From: an uncultured Leptotrichiaceae bacterium
Lineage (GTDB): Bacteria > Fusobacteriota > Fusobacteriia > Fusobacteriales > Leptotrichiaceae
Length of the DNA stretch: 8,476 bases
Reading direction: 5' to 3'
NCBI GenBank assembly: GCA_938037005.1
Contig: CALHVR010000105.1
Coordinates: forward strand, 1 to 8,476
Part shown: in pieces, positions 6,672 to 8,476 of the stretch
Layout: every line of letters starts with the position of its first letter
Position numbering within the stretch: the stretch's first letter is position 1
Translations under genes and position numbers: made by a program
Notes under the pieces: generated by a model
Databases searched by the model: none
Told to the model about the DNA's origin: nothing
The model's input: the letters and a program-made list of their open reading frames with translations, nothing else

Positions 6672-7418
6672 ATGAAAAAAATATTAATTATGTTGTCGTT
6701 GTTAGCGTCAGTGCAATTATTTTCTGCAAATTATGAAGTTATACAAAGTAATTTAACACAACAAGAAATGAATAAAAACAATGTGCAAATAGAAAAAGCT
6801 GTACAGAGAGATTATGGGAGATTGTACTCAGAAATTTCAAAAAAAGTCAATAAAGAGGGAATAGATTCTATATCTGAAACGTTTTTATCTGTGTTAGAAA
6901 TTGAAAATGAGGACTTGAAGAGAGTAATTAACTTAGAAATAAAAAAAGGGCTTAATAAAATTTTTGATTTAATAGAAAGTAAAAGAGAGTTTGAGATTAT
7001 TAAAATAAGATATGTTGCTAGTAATGTAGTAGAAGTAACAGTAAAATTAAAAGAACCAAACATTGATAAAATATTATTGTTTAGATTATTGTCTAGTTCT
7101 TTTTTTGAAAATTACAGAATAGAAGCAATAAGTATGTTGGAACAAAAAAAATTGTCAGAAGAAGATGCGAGAAAAGAATTTGTTAAAATATTATTTAATA
7201 ATAAAAAGCAATTAAAAGATGTTACAGAAGTTGAAATTTATAAGAAAATGATAGAATTGATGATAAATGAGCTTACAGTTAATGTAGAAAAATTGTTAAA
7301 AGAAAAAGCAAATATTTATGAATATGAAGATAGTTTTTATTTAGAAAAAAATGGAGATAAATGGGAAATACCCGAACTTGAAGAAAAAATAAAAAGGTTT
7401 CAAGAGAATAATTTTTAG
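6672..7418 (+). CDS. Exported protein of unknown function, tandem paralogue 1
   Basis: This encodes 248 residues; no family is recognised with certainty. There is a clear Sec signal peptide: MKKILIMLSLLASVQLFSA with likely cleavage after FSA (residue 19), no lipobox. The mature protein is mostly charged helix, then a short strand-like segment EIIKIRYVASNVVEVTVKLK (108-127), another helical region, and a C-terminal YLEKNGDKWEIPELEEKI (223-240). The 'strand + KxGDKWxI' pattern recalls NTF2-like or DUF4878-type periplasmic domains, but this is only a resemblance. AGGAGTGAGG lies upstream of ATG. It pairs with a second copy starting 963 bp downstream: residues 1-50 and 161-248 are very similar, the middle is not. 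It is divergent from the YeiH-family gene. No hairpin terminator follows; instead there is a conserved 76-bp element. Confidence 0.88.
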   Translation: MKKILIMLSLLASVQLFSANYEVIQSNLTQQEMNKNNVQIEKAVQRDYGRLYSEISKKVNKEGIDSISETFLSVLEIENEDLKRVINLEIKKGLNKIFDLIESKREFEIIKIRYVASNVVEVTVKLKEPNIDKILLFRLLSSSFFENYRIEAISMLEQKKLSEEDARKEFVKILFNNKKQLKDVTEVEIYKKMIELMINELTVNVEKLLKEKANIYEYEDSFYLEKNGDKWEIPELEEKIKRFQENNF

Positions 7419-7425
7419 GAAAAAA

Positions 7426-7501
7426 TTAAAAATCAATAATATATTCTTTTTATCTTAAAAATACAATGTATATATAATATAAGTTTTGGATTATAAAAAA
7501 A
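7426..7501. repeat. 76-bp intergenic element, copy 1
   Basis: These 76 bp are found again at 8401-8476 with a single substitution (C at 7446, T in the other copy). The element begins 7 bp after the first paralogue's stop. It contains a weak all-AT inverted repeat (TTTTTA 7447-7452 with TAAAAA 7456-7461), the near-palindrome ATACAATGTAT (7461-7471), and a TATAAT (7473-7478) with a poor -35 (TTATCT, 7450-7455, 17 bp spacing). It is neither a GC-stem terminator nor an obvious mobile element. Confidence 0.9.
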
Positions 7502-7527
7502 TGAAAATGTTATGAGATAATAGATAT

Positions 7528-7558
7528 GTGACAAAAAAAGAAAGGTTTCTGATATAAT
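7528..7558 (+). promoter_or_regulatory. Promoter of the second exported-protein gene
   Basis: A perfect TATAAT (7553-7558) directly preceded by TGA (extended -10) lies 19 bp after GTGACA (7528-7533, 5/6 match to -35). The predicted start is about 7565, giving a leader of about 70 nt that includes the conserved block 7572-7634. The promoter lies in the unshared segment 7502-7571, so the two paralogues do not use the same promoter sequence. Confidence 0.7.
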
Positions 7559-7571
7559 AAAGTTACGACAC

Positions 7572-7634
7572 TAATTAAAAATGATATATTAATGGTGAAT
7601 TGTTTATTATAAAAATAGAGAGGAGTGAAGATTT
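7572..7634 (+). repeat. Conserved leader upstream of exported-protein gene, copy 2
   Basis: This is the second copy of the 63-bp leader at 6609-6671, ungapped and about 86% identical by eye. It ends in the AGGAGTGAAG ribosome binding region. In this copy the TATAAT seen at 6607-6612 is replaced by ACTAAT, and the promoter lies further upstream. Confidence 0.8.
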
Positions 7635-8390
7635 ATGAAAAAAATATTAATTATGTTGTCGTTGTTAGCATCAGTACAATTATTTTCAGCAAATTATAAA
7701 GTAGTTGTACAAAGTAATTTAACACAACAAGAAATAAACAAAAATAATGTGCAAATAGAAAAAGTTGTACAGAGAGATTATAGGAGATTTTTAACGGAAA
7801 TTTTATCAAAAACTGCGAAGAAGGAAATAACACCTATAATTGAAGCAGTAATATCTATGATAGAAGTAGAAAATGAAGACATAAAGACAATGATTGGAAC
7901 AGAAATGTTGAAAGGGTATGATGGAATTATTAGTTTAGTGTCAAGTAAAATAGAATTTAAAATTTTAAAAGTAAGATATGCAGCGAGCGATGTAGTAGAA
8001 GTAATAGTGAAAATAAAAGAACCAGATACATTTAACATATTGGCAAAAGCATATGACTTTGATTTTGAATCATCTATAATGAAAAAAATAATGAAAAAAA
8101 TAGCAATGTCAGTACAAAAAAATTTATCGGAAGAAGAGTTGAACAAAGAAATTGTTAAAATATTATTTGATAATAAAAAACAATTAAAAGATGTTACAGA
8201 AGTTGAATTTTATAAGAAAATGATAGAATTAATGATAAATGAGATTACAGTTAATGTAGAAAAATTGTTAAAAGAAGAAGGAAATTATAATGAAGATGAA
8301 TTTAGTCTTTACTTAGAAAAAAATGGAGATAAATGGGAAATACCGGAACTTGAAGAGAAAATAAAAAGGTTTCAAGAGATTAATTTTTAG
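7635..8390 (+). CDS. Exported protein of unknown function, tandem paralogue 2
   Basis: This encodes 251 residues and is a paralogue of the gene at 6672. The Sec signal peptide is residue-for-residue identical through FSAN (residues 1-20), with likely cleavage after Ala19. Similarity stays high to about residue 50 and again from LSEEE (164) to the C-terminus, where 73 of 88 residues match by eye, including KKQLKDVTEVE, KKMIELMINE and YLEKNGDKWEIPELEEKI. Residues about 52-163 are much more divergent (roughly 40%), with VRYAASDVVEVIVKIKEP (113-130) the best-kept island. No membrane helix is present after the signal peptide, and there are no Cys residues or recognisable catalytic motifs. It is therefore probably periplasmic, surface or released; function is unknown. 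It has its own promoter at 7528-7558 and a good Shine-Dalgarno site (GGAG, 7622-7625). The same 76-bp element follows it. Confidence 0.88.
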   Translation: MKKILIMLSLLASVQLFSANYKVVVQSNLTQQEINKNNVQIEKVVQRDYRRFLTEILSKTAKKEITPIIEAVISMIEVENEDIKTMIGTEMLKGYDGIISLVSSKIEFKILKVRYAASDVVEVIVKIKEPDTFNILAKAYDFDFESSIMKKIMKKIAMSVQKNLSEEELNKEIVKILFDNKKQLKDVTEVEFYKKMIELMINEITVNVEKLLKEEGNYNEDEFSLYLEKNGDKWEIPELEEKIKRFQEINF

Positions 8391-8400
8391 AAATAAAAAG

Positions 8401-8476
8401 TTAAAAATCAATAATATATTTTTTTTATCTTAAAAATACAATGTATATATAATATAAGTTTTGGATTATAAAAAAA
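8401..8476. repeat. 76-bp intergenic element, copy 2 (runs to the window end)
   Basis: This matches 7426-7501 at 75 of 76 positions. The one difference lengthens a T run to eight (8419-8426). Identity continues to the last base of the window, so the true end of the repeat is not seen. It starts 10 bp after the second paralogue's stop, the same arrangement as copy 1. Confidence 0.9.

Noticed and set aside
7778..8146. Minus-strand open frame of 122 codons, and a similar one at 6812-7063, opposite the exported-protein paralogues
   Set aside because: Both run antisense to the part of the genes that differs between copies and have no ribosome binding site or known motif; they are by-products of codon bias in the real genes.
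6609..8476. Insertion sequence or toxin-immunity array as an explanation of the tandem repeats
   Set aside because: There is no transposase, terminal inverted repeat or target-site duplication. Both genes encode similar proteins of similar size with signal peptides, with no small immunity-type gene between them. Tandem gene duplication explains the pattern.

Overview
The window is very AT-rich, low-GC bacterial DNA. Gene starts are mostly ATG with purine-rich Shine-Dalgarno sites, and promoters are sigma-70-like with TGn-extended -10 boxes. Gene content and protein style (Lys/Ile/Asn/Glu-rich proteins, short MKKILIMLSLLAS-type signal peptides, an rpsF-ssb-rpsR cluster followed by an unrelated lipoprotein gene) fit the Fusobacteriota best, perhaps the Leptotrichiaceae (Leptotrichia/Sneathia/Streptobacillus). 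This assignment is inference from style, not from a search. All genes but one lie on the + strand.

Layout. (1) 1-768 is the 3' part of a PotD-type polyamine ABC-transporter binding protein, closed by a hairpin terminator. (2) 867-2029 is a ribosomal/ssDNA-binding operon, rpsF-ssb-rpsR (S6, SSB, S18). It has a good promoter, a structured leader directly abutting the rpsF Shine-Dalgarno site, and a strong terminator. (3) 2045-3535 holds a small unrecognised lipoprotein and a 10-TM EamA/DMT transporter, ended by a long AT-rich hairpin. (4) 3553-5545 is a promoter plus a 644-aa ABC-F ATPase with a C-terminal coiled coil. It converges through a shared bidirectional terminator on (5) a minus-strand YeiH/UPF0324 'putative sulfate exporter' gene (5604-6533), which has its own promoter. 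(6) 6609-8476 holds two tandem paralogous genes for unrecognised exported proteins of about 250 aa. Both genes and flanks are duplicated: a conserved leader of about 63 bp precedes each gene, and a 76-bp element that is 75/76 identical follows each. The window ends inside the second 76-bp element, so further copies may follow.

Most of the window is housekeeping: translation, replication, ribosome-associated ATPase and transport. The parts that deserve a second look are the rpsF leader hairpin (candidate S6:S18 autoregulatory site) and the tandem secreted-protein family, whose ends and downstream spacer are far better conserved than its central region. No RNA genes, CRISPR arrays, insertion sequences, phage genes or origins were seen. 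No stretch over 300 bases lacks a gene; the longest gaps are 769-957 and 7419-7634.
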